A stretch of DNA of 64,000 nt, taken from positions 102,012,210-102,076,209 of the forward strand of contig CM061063.1 of the NCBI GenBank assembly GCA_030762895.1, read 5' to 3'. This document shows positions 22,823-32,824 of the stretch, piece after piece. The stretch is from Sophora flavescens (taxonomy: Eukaryota > Streptophyta > Magnoliopsida > Fabales > Fabaceae). Numbering within the stretch: the first letter of the stretch is position 1; the number at the start of each line of letters is the position of its first letter. The position numbers and the translations under genes are program-made. Below the pieces are notes generated by a model, which worked only from the letters and a program-made list of their open reading frames with translations, did no database searches and had not been told where the DNA came from.

Positions 22823-24193
22823 TCAGGGAGAACCTTCTTCTTTCTCTCACTCTTATTTTATATTTATGTTCTTTCATTGAGGACAATGTATGTCTTAAGT
22901 GTGGGGGAGGGAACCAATTGCTTTGTTTTTGTTTTGTTTTCCCTTGTTTGTGTTGCTTTGTTTGTTTTCAAAAATAAAAAAATGCATGTCTTTTTTTTCT
23001 TTGGTTTTTAGTTTACAATTGTGAGTAATTTCTATGTTCTATTGATTAAAGAATTATGGTGTGATATGATTGATTTTTTTTGTACATTCTTAGTTTATAG
23101 GTAGGACTAAAGACTAAATTGTACATCATTTGTGGTAAATCATTAACCCCTGTGAGATTTTGAGCCTTATAATGGATAATACATAAAAAAAAATCCATCT
23201 ATTTCTTTCTTGCGTGATTTCACTCATGTTTGAATAGTCTCTAGAACTTGAATTGACTCTTGTTGAAGCTGTTTGTTTATGTGTACACACTGATATGATA
23301 AAGGCATGTTGTTTTGTTTTATTTTTAGCCAGTTAGCCAAAAAGCCAACCCTGCAAATATTATCCCTTGTTTGGAAACCACTTTGAGCCTGTTTATCCCT
23401 TTTTTGTTTTAAACTCATTACAAGTCGATAAGCAAAAAACAATATTATCACCCTATTCAAAGGGTTGAAAGAGTCTTGTTTGGAGTTGTGTGGGGTTGAA
23501 TAACATAGTTGTGATGTTTCAAAGGTTGGCATAAAAAGAAAAAAAAAAGAGAGAGGCGAAAAAGTGAAAAATAAAAGGAGGAACACAATTCACATTACTG
23601 TTCCTTTTGAAAAAAAAAGGAATAAAAAGAGAAAGGAGAAGTGAAATAGTTGTAATGTCGATTGTTTGAAGGTGAATGAAATTGGATGCAGTTCAACTCC
23701 CGACTCTTTCGATTTTCTTTTGACCCTTTGATTTTTAGCCTAGTACCCTTAGGATTTATCGCACCCTTACCTTGGCCAAGTTACAACCCAAATAAAAGTC
23801 CTTTTGATCTTTGTGTGCATGTATATCATTTGTGGATGTTAGAGTCTTTTCAAGCTTATGGTAGTACTCTCTTTCATGATGTGCTTTGAGTGTAAACAGT
23901 CTACCTAAACACTTGAGGGTTGAGTAAATTTTATCTTGTGAGGATCTTGTTGTTTATGATGTACTCTTTGGTAATATGTTTTTCCTATTTGCTTTGAATG
24001 TCACAAAAGAGTTGCTCATTAACGCCATATTCTTGAAGCTTAGACTTGGAACTTTTCTTGCACTTTGTATCCTGAGAACCTTTGGAGGTGCATGCTCTAT
24101 TTTGTTTTTTTTTTCTTTTCTTTTCTTTTGAAGTTTTTCTGTTTTGAATTTATAATTTTGCTCGGAGTGCAAAAGTTCAAGTGTGGGGAAATT
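22823..24193 (+). other. Athila 3' untranslated region, right copy
   Basis: It corresponds to 12152-13525, with the AAGTGTGGGGGAGG motif near 22898-22911 and the polypurine tract directly before 24194. No coding sequence is recognised. Confidence 0.65.
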
Positions 24194-25266
24194 TGATCAG
24201 TGCATTCGGATGCGCATTCTTCTACTATTGTACTTAGGCATTTCTCTACTTTGTTTTATTAATTTTACTATTTTATTGTGTTTTTAGATTTAAGTTTATT
24301 TTTTCCTTTATTTTATTTCGTATTTTATTTTCAGCATTAACAGATATTTGATACATTTTCACTGTGCAGACCATAACTTGAGCTACGGGAATCAGATTGA
24401 CGCGTTCTAATATGCGTTGGAAAGCTAAGAGAAAGAGATACAAGTTTTGTGTTGAAGTCAAAAGATGGTTCGGAGTGAAAAAGGGTCGAATAAATCAGTT
24501 TAGTTCCAGACTTAAGAAATAATTAGTTAGTGGGCCGGTTTTTATGTTTTCCGACCCGGTTTGGATTAGAACCCAATTCCATGTTATTTTAACCTAACTC
24601 AGCCGCTGCTACTGACACATTCACTATTCACGAAATATTTCAAAAGTTTTGTACGTTTGTAATGGAGAACTAATCACCAGGGATTAATCTGCTGTAATCG
24701 GTTTCCACCGACACTTGAGGTTCTATAATTCTCAATCGAATTGCTTATCCCTTTCAATATTATGCTATATGTCTTGTTTGCTTTATTCAAGTTATATAGA
24801 ATAAGTATTGATTAATTTCGATGATTATATGTTCCTTTACCTTGATCGTGTTTGCTTAATCCGCGTGTGTTTGATCGTGTTTGCTTAATTCACGATAGCT
24901 TTAATCCGTCTGCTTAATTCGGAAATTAGGAATATATATCTCGTAGTGTCAATTGCGCTTGTTTAATTGCTGCTATATTCGAAAAGGGATTAGAATCCGC
25001 TTAGGGCATGGGAATTATATGAATCAATGATAGTTGGGAAACCGAAACAGTAGATTAATCGTTCTAGCTTATTGATAATCACTTATTTGCACTGTTTTCT
25101 TAATCGAATCTTAAACCTACCCCCCCTCCCCCCCCCCCCCCCAAATCGATTTGTAGGTTAACAATAATCCAAGAGTCCTTGAGATACGATACTCGAGTTG
25201 TCGTTCCCTAACTACAGTTTTTTTCTTCTAATTACTCATTTTTGACCCGTGTGCGACAGCGGATCA
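24194..25266 (+). repeat. Athila 3' LTR, right copy
   Basis: TGATCAGTGC to GCGGATCA, 1073 bp, nearly identical to 13526-14599, followed by TGCAT. Confidence 0.88.
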
Positions 25267-25271
25267 TGCAT

Positions 25272-26524
25272 CAATGTTGTATGTTTGGATCATGACTCAC
25301 TTGTACGCTCGTGATAAAATTGATAGAACAGATGACCCGCTGAAAGGGTCACTCGCATGCAACTAAAGCCACATAAGCCATGCGAGTGGAAACAAGAGTT
25401 TGATCAGATCGACCCTCGGTCATTTAGTTGGATGTGTCCATGGTATAATGGAGATTCGGTTGTATTCAGCTGTGGAAGTCTGTCAAATGTCCCATTAATG
25501 GGTCCTAGAGGTTGTGTGTCATACTCACCAGCTTTGGTAATGCGTCAACTCAAGTGGACACAGGATGAACCCCCCAAAGAGCTGCTCGATGGGATATTCT
25601 TCCTATACCAAGAAGGTGAAGGCATCAAAAGTCAAACGATAGCAAAGGAGGTCAAAGCATGGAATGATATTCAAGTAATGGGACCGGAGGAATTAGGGAG
25701 GCGAATCATAGCTCACACAAAAAGATATAAAGTATGGAGAAAGGCAAGAAGAGGTCTTCCTCCAAGACCTACATCCCCTCTCCATAAAGAAAACAATACC
25801 CTAACCAAAGATCAAATGTTGAAAGAGATCGAAGTTTTAAAATCTCAAATGAGGATTTTTTATGAGAAAGACCAAGCTGCCGAAGTAACCATTATCACAC
25901 TCCAAGGACAAGTGCAAAAGCTGAGTTTACAAATTGAGCATTTGAAGAACGAGTGTGCTGATGCCCATGAAACCCCGAATCGGATGAAAGGGCAAGAAAA
26001 GACAAAGAAATAGAAATTCAGGAGCTGCTGGCAAAAATAGGATGTCAAAAGAAGATGCTTGTCAAGCTTCAAAAGAAGAAAAAAGAGCTTGAGACAAGTG
26101 TAGGGGATCACATTGAAACGATACATATACTAGAAAAGAGGGTTGAATCCCTGCAGGAATCCTTAGCCCAAACAGAAGTGTACTCTGATCGAGGATGGAA
26201 CGAAGCAGCCAAGTATCGTGAGCTACTGGCAGAAGCCAACATGAGAGAAGATTGGCTCAGAAACAAGGTAAAAGACTCTGTAAGGGTTGAAGCTCAACGT
26301 CACGCAGAATGGGTAAAGGGATAGAAATTGGTGGTGAAAGATATAATGAATGAAAAGGAAACATGGAAGAGAAAATACGAGGACGTGATGGATGAGCTCC
26401 AATATCACACTTCCCAGCCGGTGGAACGGTTTGAAGAGGCATCCATCCGCATGCGTGTGAACCATTTCCTTCAATCTTCCACCGAAGGTGACCGAGTTCT
26501 TCAATCATTTTGGGAAACTTTCTA
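25272..26524 (+). pseudogene. Ogre ORF1, 3' portion
   Basis: It resumes the Ogre ORF1 reading frame directly after the Athila duplication. A stop around 25364 requires a shift to the frame starting at 25357, which holds MCPWYNG, VPLMGPRGC and the PPKELLDGIFFLYQEGEG block. The C-terminal half (about 25800-26320) is strongly charged with heptad-like spacing, consistent with a coiled coil, and is interrupted by stops at 26011-26013 and 26322-26324. The end near 26524 lies immediately before a deleted gag, so the true ORF1 end may be missing. Confidence 0.7.
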
Positions 26525-26529
26525 GAGGA

Positions 26530-27216
26530 TTCAGGAAAAAGAAGATGAGGTCGGGCCTAATATCATTAACAATTCAATCCCGGATCATAATGCTGGAAAT
26601 CGAGTAAACAATTTGGAGGTAACAGGGTCCCCAATCAGGAAGGTGCTGGAACTACGAGCACCAACGCAGAAGATTTTCGAAGAACTGAAGAAGGTGGGAT
26701 ACCACATTGTTACACCAGTGAGGATTCCAAGAGAAGAAGGGGGGTATGCCAAGGATCTAAGGTGTGACTATCATCATGGGCAAGTGCAAAGTCCAGGTTC
26801 AGAGGTTACTCACCTTGGGGGTGATTCAAGCCAGACGAGGTGCCGCGGAGGAAGTCAACGTAGTCGAAAAAGTTGTAGTCTGAGTACCACCCATGAACAA
26901 ACCTTCAGACCCAGAAAAAGTCATCATAAGGGTGAGCAAGCCGACTCCTTTTAACTATGCTGATACACGTGCTGTGCCATGGAATTATGAACAGAAAGTT
27001 GAACTAACTGGAGCTGCGGGGGAAACCTCGAAGTCCCAAGTTACGAATATTGTGAGAATTGGAGGCATTACGAGGAGCGGACGGTGCTACACCCCGGCTG
27101 AAGAAAAAATGATGAAGGAAGCCGAAGAAGAGAAAACTATGGATGAAGGAAAAGGGAAAGAAGAAGAAGAGTTTCTGAAGATCATGAAGCAAAGTGAATA
27201 TGATGTGGTGGAATAG
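26530..27216 (+). pseudogene. Ogre gag remnant (core missing)
   Basis: Only sequence typical of the Gag C-terminal part is seen: APTQKIFEELKKVGYHIVTP, then a CDYHHGQ-like segment, and from 26893 an acidic tail. The capsid core and a complete zinc knuckle, which should occupy more than a kilobase here, are absent; the junction from ORF1 lies around 26525-26640. The frame shifts near 26900 and stops at TAG 27214-27216, where family members usually have Gln, so a CAG-to-TAG change is likely. The element could not package its own RNA. Confidence 0.65.
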
Positions 27217-27299
27217 TTGAAGAAAACTCCGGCAAGGATATCTCTTTTGTTGCTTTTCTTGACATCAGAATTGCATCGCAACGCATTATTGAAGATGTT

Positions 27300-28325
27300 G
27301 AATCTCAAACCTGACGTTACTCCAAAAATGTGGTAAATATGGTGGACCCAATCAGGCATGTCAACATGATTACTTTCTCGGAAGATGAAGTGGCCTCGAA
27401 ATCCCGCAGTAGCACCAAAGCCTTACACATCACCCTAAAGTGTAAGGGGTTTGTGATTGCCAAGGTGCTTGTAGATGGTGGTTCAGCGTTGAATGTGGTT
27501 CCAATGACCACACTCAAGCAGCTGAATATAAGCGTGGCAGATTTGACACCACAAGAAATGATTGTGCGAGCCTTTGATGGGACTGCAAGAGGAATATTAG
27601 GAGAGATAACTCTGTCCCTTGAAATAGGGCCTAGTTCTTTCCCTGTCCTGTTTCAGGTCATGGAAATCCAAACAGCTTACACCATGCTTCTGGGGAGGCC
27701 TTGGATTCATGAAGCAGTAGTGGTTCCATCGACTTTGCATCAGTGTTTGAAGTATATCCAAGATGGATCCGTTATTACAGTCCGTGGTGAAGAGGAAATC
27801 ACGCTGACAAAGCCCACCACAGTACCTTACGTGGAAAGCACAGAGCGGATGGACGATAACTCACTGCGTAGTTTTGAGGTATTGAAGTCAGAGAACGAGA
27901 AAAGGGAGCCCCCAATGAAGAATATGAATGAGGTAGCAGTCCGCATCATGGAAAAGAACGGGTATCAAAAAGGAAAAGGCCTAGGGCCTCAGCTGCAAGG
28001 GATCTCTCGGCCAATTGAAGCGACTGTGAGAGAAGGAAGGCGCGGATTGGGGTATCAGCCCAACCTGACAGAAGGGATGAGATTCATGACCCTTGAAAAC
28101 AAGGAAGAAGAAGAGCGTGAGAGAAAGCGTATTCCCCTCCTCACGGAGACTTTCCCATTAGCTGCTGGAGTTATCAGTCCCGCAAAGTCATTTTCCCCTC
28201 ACTTCACTATCAGCACACTTGAAGAAGAGCTGGACGAGAACCATGTCATCTATCTCCCTGCTAGCAATGAAGTTCTCAACAATTGGCAATCTGAACCATT
28301 TGTTGATGTTATTTTATTTCCATGA
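27300..28325 (+). pseudogene. Ogre aspartic protease with C-terminal G-patch
   Basis: The frame 27330-28325 contains a retropepsin-like domain: active-site block VLVDGGSALNVVP (Asp-Gly-Gly instead of the usual Asp-Ser/Thr-Gly), a central AFDGTARGILGEI segment and LLGRPWIH. It is followed by a G-patch-like module with KGKGLGPQLQGI and GRRGLGYQP at about residues 205-250. G-patch domains bind nucleic acid or helicases, and are known behind the protease in Tat/Ogre elements. In a working element this would be continuous with Gag. Confidence 0.8.
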
Positions 28326-28530
28326 AGTAATTATCTTATTGTACTAATTATGAACTGATGTTTACTTTCTTTGAGACATGAATGAGAATGTAGCACTTTG
28401 TCTGGTGTTTTCCTTTTGATTCCATCGTTTCTTTTCTCTCTTTCATTTCCTTACTTTGTTTAAGCTTTTCTTTCATGAATAAGACTCTTGCCTATACTTC
28501 TCCTATTCCCGACTTTTTCTTCCAAGAATA
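28326..28530 (+). other. Possible Ogre intron between protease and RT
   Basis: Ogre elements are known to splice an intron between gag-pro and RT. Here the protease frame ends at 28325 with GTAATT at 28327, followed by a T-rich stretch (28400-28520) ending in candidate AG acceptors (for example in TTCCAAG near 28525). Exact sites cannot be fixed by eye. Confidence 0.35.
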
Positions 28531-28534
28531 CTTC

Positions 28535-29821
28535 TTCCACTAAAGATTTATCTCAGGAGAGGAACTTTGAAAACTCATTTATTGATTCCCTCGTGGCCGC
28601 TGATGAATACAATCTTGAATCCGATGAGGAGGAAGAAGACATTGAAGAGTTCATAAAAGTGGTGAAACGGTCAGAGGAAGGGATTAGCTCGAATGATGAG
28701 GTTGCAGAAGTGATCAATATGGGAATCGAGGAAGATAAGAAGGAGTTAAAAATAATGGATAACCCAGAGCGAGAAGAAATGGTTGCACTATTCAAAGAAT
28801 ATCTGGATTTTTTGCATGGTCCTACAGAGATATGCCAGGTTTAGATCCTAAGATAGCAACACATAAAATTCCCTTATACCCATATGTGGCTCCAAAGAAG
28901 CAAAAATTAAGGAGAATACATCATGAGATGTCGCTGAAGATCAAGGAAGAAGTGACCAAGCAATTGGAGGCCGGCTTTCTGGAAGTATCTAGACACCCGG
29001 AATGGGTAGCTAATGTTGTTCCAGTACCAAAGAAGGATGGAAGGGTCAGGATCTGCGTGGACTACCCTGACCTGAATAAAACCAGAAGTCACAGGTTTTC
29101 TTTCATGGACGGGTATTCTGGGTACAATCAGATCCTCATGGACAGTGATGATAAAGAAAAGACAACTTTTATCACCCCTTGGGGAACTTTTTGTTACAAA
29201 GTGATGCCTTTCGGATTAAAGAACGCTGGGGCTACTTACCAACGTGCTATGGTGGCATTGTTCCATGATATGATGCATAAGGAGATAGAGGTTTACATTG
29301 ATGATATAGTGGCCAAGTCCAAGGAAGGAGAAAGCCATGTGGCAGTTTTGAGAAAGTTGTTCGAGCGACTAAGAAAGTACAAGTTACGCCTCAACCCTGC
29401 AAAATGTACTTTCGGTGCATCCGCAGGGAACTTACTTGACTTTCTTGTCAGTAGAGAAGGAATAAAGGTGGACCCTAACAAGGTGGAAGCAATACGCGAT
29501 ATGCCAACACCTAAGAACGAGCGAGAAGTAAGGGGTTTCCTTGGAAGATTGAACTACATTGTGCGCTTCATTGCAAATCTGACTAGCACGTGTGAACCAA
29601 TCTTCAAACTCCTCAGGAAGAATAATCCAGGAAGATGGGACGATGACTGTCAAGGAGCCTTTGATAAGATAAAGGCATATCTACTGAATCACCCAGTGTT
29701 GGTACCACCTACCCAAGGTCGTCCATTATTACTCTACCTCACCATATTGCCAACCTCAATAGGGGCAATGCTAGGACAACATATGAATCTGGCAGGAAGG
29801 AGCAGGCAATTTATTATCTGA
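28535..29821 (+). pseudogene. Ogre reverse transcriptase with internal deletion
   Basis: An acidic linker (to about 28844) overlaps the RT frame 28832-29821, which starts MPGLDPKIATHK. The RT has VPVPKKDGRVRICVDY, MPFGLKNAGATYQRAM and the catalytic YIDD (29294-29305), then the thumb and start of RNase H. Between DLNKTRS and SFMDGYSGYNQ, about 20 residues expected in this family (the DNFPLPHID-type block) are missing at about 29085-29100. A shift at 29815-29821 separates it from the RNase H. RT copies element RNA into DNA; this copy would be inactive. Confidence 0.85.
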
Positions 29822-30146
29822 GCAAGAAGTTTAACGCCTGTGAGGCTCGTTATATGGCAATCGAGAAGACTTGTTGTGCACTAGTATGGGCCTCCAGAAA
29901 ACTCAGACAGTACATGTTATATCACACCACTTGGCTAATTTCTTGAATGGATCCTTTGAAGTATATCTTCGAAAGTCCTTATATCTCCTTAAGGGTTTCG
30001 AAGTGGCAAGTGATATTGTCAGAATTTGACATCAAATACGTGACCCAGAAGTCTATCAAAGGAAGTGTGATTGCTGACCATTTAGCAGAGAATCCTCTTG
30101 AGGAGGGATGGCTGTCACAATTCCGAAGTTTCCGGATGGAGAGGTA
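29815..30146 (+). pseudogene. Ogre first RNase H domain (degraded)
   Basis: In the frame after the shift, YYLSKKFNACEARY, IEKTCCALVWA and KLRQYML are the typical RNase H segments following Ty3/gypsy RT. A TGA near 29944 interrupts it, and 29947-30147 continues with DPLKYIFE, then KWQVILSEFDIKYV and a VIADHLA block. In Tat/Ogre elements this domain is usually degenerate because a second RNase H takes over. Confidence 0.7.
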
Positions 30147-31910
30147 ATGTCCCTTGAGGAAGACGAAGAACAGGAAGATGTGTGGAAAATGTATTTTGAT
30201 GGAGCAGTCAATATGCATGGCAGTGGTATAGGAGCAGTGGTTATCTCACCAAGTGGCAAGCAATACCCGATGGCCGTAAAACTGAAATTCGAAAGTACAA
30301 ATAATATTCCAGAATACGAAGCATGTGCTGGTGGATTGCAAATGGCACTTGAACTGGGTATAAAGCAGTTGAAAGTCTTCGGGGATTCAGCTTTAATTAT
30401 TTATCAAGTCAATGGTGAGTGGCAGACCAAGGACTCCAAGTTGATCCCGTATCAGAAATACTTGACTCAGTTGATTGCAAAGTTTGACGAGATTACTTTC
30501 TCGCATTTATGTCGAGACAAGAATCAATTTGTTGATGCTTTGGCCACACTAGCTGCCGTGACCAAGTTGGATATCCATATCGATGTCCAACCCATCCAAG
30601 TTAGAATGCAAGATGAACCAGCATACTGTGCTCATGTGGAAGGAGAGCCCGATGGTAAGCCTTGGTATCATGATATCAAGCACTATATTCAGAACAAGGA
30701 ATACCCAAGTGAGGCGAGCAAAGTAAATAAAAAGACCATCCGAAGACTGGCTATGGCTTTTTTCTTAAACAAGGAAATCTTGTACAAAAGAGGATATGAT
30801 GGTACCCTACTCAGATGTGTGGATGCTCGTGAAGCTAAATGGATCATGATTGAAGTTCATGAAGGAATCTGTGGGACTCATGCCAATGCCCACATGATGG
30901 CTAAGAAGATCTTGAGAAGTGGCTATTATTGGCCTACTATGGAGTCAGATTGCATGGAGCATGTTCGTAAATGCCAGAAATGGCAGATGCATGCTGACCG
31001 GGTTAATGCACCTGCGTCTCCACTGCGCAGTTTAGCATCCCCATGGCCCTTTTCAATGTGGGGAATAGATGTCATCGGTCCCATTAATCCCAAGGCTTCC
31101 AATGGTCATCGTTTCGTTTTGGTGGCAATAGACTATTTCACCAAATGGGTAGAAGCTGCTTCATATGCCAGCATAACTCAAAGGGTGTTTCTCAAATTCC
31201 TCAGAAAGGACATTGTCTGTAGATACGGGATCCCAGAGAGGATAATCACAGATAATGCTGCCAATCTTAATGGTACCGAGATTCAAAAGTTTTGCGATGG
31301 TCTCAAAATTAAACACCACAACTCCGCTCCTTATAGACCTCAAATGAATGGTGTAGTTGAGGCAGCAAACAAAAATGTCAAGAAGATCGTTGCCAAGATG
31401 GTTGTAAACTATAAGGACTGGCATGAAATGCTACCATATGCTATACATGCTTATCGGAATAACATACGATCAAGCACTGGGGCAACTCCTTTCTCTCTGG
31501 TGTACGGGATGGAAGCTGTCTCACCTATCGAAGTAGAACTCCCTTCGCTAAGAGTCTTGATGGAAGTAGACTTAGAAGAGTCAGAGTGGGTGAAAACTCG
31601 ATATGAGCAGTTGAACATGATAGAAGAGAAAAGGCTGGCAGTTATCTGTCACGGGCAATTGTATCAAAACATAATGGCAAGAGCTTTCAATAAAAAGGTT
31701 CATCCCAGAGAGTTTCGTGCGAGAGACCTGGTCTTAACGAAAATCCTCCCTAGCCAAGAGGATGCCCGAGGAAAATGGGCACCAAATTATGAAGGCCCTT
31801 ACATTGTCAAACAAGCGTTCTCGGGAGGTGCTTTGATTCTGCAAAACATGGATGGGGAAGAGCTACCAAGGCCAGTAAACTCTGATGCTGTGAAAAAATT
31901 CTACGCTTGA
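30108..31910 (+). CDS. Ogre archaeal-type RNase H and integrase (600 aa, intact frame)
   Basis: This is the longest intact frame of the element. Residues about 25-160 form the second RNase H: YFDGAVNMHGSGIGAVV, EYEACAGGLQMALELG, FGDSALIIYQ and FVDALATLA, with the expected acidic residues. Residues about 240-310 hold the integrase finger, where the last zinc-binding Cys is replaced by Trp (TGG at 30981-30983, in HVRKCQKW). The integrase core has WGIDVIGP, ITDNAANLNG and NGVVEAANK, giving an intact D-D-E. The C-terminal part is typical of gypsy integrases without a chromodomain. It would normally be made as part of a Pol polyprotein, so the ATG is not a known natural start. Confidence 0.85.
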   Translation: MAVTIPKFPDGEVMSLEEDEEQEDVWKMYFDGAVNMHGSGIGAVVISPSGKQYPMAVKLKFESTNNIPEYEACAGGLQMALELGIKQLKVFGDSALIIYQVNGEWQTKDSKLIPYQKYLTQLIAKFDEITFSHLCRDKNQFVDALATLAAVTKLDIHIDVQPIQVRMQDEPAYCAHVEGEPDGKPWYHDIKHYIQNKEYPSEASKVNKKTIRRLAMAFFLNKEILYKRGYDGTLLRCVDAREAKWIMIEVHEGICGTHANAHMMAKKILRSGYYWPTMESDCMEHVRKCQKWQMHADRVNAPASPLRSLASPWPFSMWGIDVIGPINPKASNGHRFVLVAIDYFTKWVEAASYASITQRVFLKFLRKDIVCRYGIPERIITDNAANLNGTEIQKFCDGLKIKHHNSAPYRPQMNGVVEAANKNVKKIVAKMVVNYKDWHEMLPYAIHAYRNNIRSSTGATPFSLVYGMEAVSPIEVELPSLRVLMEVDLEESEWVKTRYEQLNMIEEKRLAVICHGQLYQNIMARAFNKKVHPREFRARDLVLTKILPSQEDARGKWAPNYEGPYIVKQAFSGGALILQNMDGEELPRPVNSDAVKKFYA

Positions 31911-32125
31911 AGGCCCGCTAGGTTGAAAACCCGAAAGGGCAGCCTAGGCAAAAGTTAGGGCAAAAGAATAATAGAAAAGCAAAGGCCCACTAGGTTGAAA
32001 ACCCGAAATGGCAACCTAGGCAAAAGTTAGGGCAAAGAAACCTTAGGCTGAAAACCTACAAGGGCAGCCTAGGAGGAGGATAGGGTCCAACACTTCTGCA
32101 AGCACCCACTGGGACAATTTTATCC
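31911..32125 (+). repeat. Short tandem repeats behind integrase
   Basis: Three diverged units of roughly 60-75 bp share the pattern aggttgaaaacccg, then gcagcctaggcaaaag, then ttagggcaaa. Such repeats directly after pol are common in Ogre elements. There is no coding signal. Confidence 0.75.
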
Positions 32126-32816
32126 GGCTGAGTACACTGGGGCAAATATTAGGGAATGATCGAAGAAGGTGTGTTTGAGGAATCAGAAACAGGAGCCAAG
32201 AACTGTGTCATCAAAAGACGGAGGGGAATCAATTAAATGAAAATCAATGGACCAATACTGGGGCAAATTTTATATGATTTTCATAATTTTCTTTGCTTAT
32301 CTTTGTTTTTTTCCTTCATGATCCCTTTTGTAACTTTGTTCCCATTGTTATTGTCTCTTAACAACCTAAATTCTCATATTAAGGCAAGAGGTTTTCTTCC
32401 AACACTCCCCTGTCGTGTTCACTCTCATGTCTCAAATAAAAGTAAATATAAGTTTAATGGTATGATTTGATAACTCTAAATGGTAGCACCAATGAATGGT
32501 TTAAACCAAGAGGGCTTAATAATTCAGATTCAGTGGAAGAGGTAGAACGCACTGGACGACAAAAGAATGATGCGAATAAGCTTACATAACATCCGGAGTT
32601 TATCAGATTCTTGGGTGACCAATGTTGTTAAAAGAATGAGAGATGCCTCGTGCTAGAGTGACCGATGAACAAGGGTTTGGTTGGTCGAAGTTTTTCCAGG
32701 GAGCAATTGGTTTCGTTGTCCTAGAAAGAAAGGCATTCTCATTTGTGTCGGATCACTAATAGTTTATTTTCGAGCTCTGAGGTTCACCATACCTTTATTT
32801 TCGAGCTCTAAGGCTC
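32126..32816 (+). other. Ogre 3' internal sequence, non-coding
   Basis: Mixed-composition sequence between pol and the 3' tandem repeats. Near 32765-32820 two cgagctct units of the array at 33280-33700 already occur. No gene or other element is recognised. Confidence 0.5.
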
Positions 32817-32824
32817 ATTGCATA

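Larger units (their letters stand above)
16227..25266 (+). mobile_element. Athila element, copy as written right of the gap
   Basis: It lacks the first 38 bp of the 5' LTR because the contig starts inside it. Layout: truncated 5' LTR to about 16972, gag, protease, RT-RNase H-integrase, untranslated region, and 3' LTR 24194-25266 followed by TGCAT (25267-25271). That TGCAT together with 5505-5509 gives the insertion duplication if the two copies are collapsed. Confidence 0.85.
16227..26399 (+). repeat. Right copy of the 10.2-kb near-identical duplication
   Basis: It begins mid-LTR at the base matching 5548 and ends at the base matching 15726. Differences from the left copy are dense in 16500-18200, next to the gap, sparse in the middle, and rise again near 26180-26320 where the left copy approaches the gap. 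Most differing spots lie at CAG or CTG. Confidence 0.9.

Noticed and set aside
5548..26399. Two independent Athila insertions or a real tandem segmental duplication
   Set aside because: Both copies share the target duplication, private 5'-LTR deletion and flanking ORF1, and the repeat limits coincide with a fixed-size gap.
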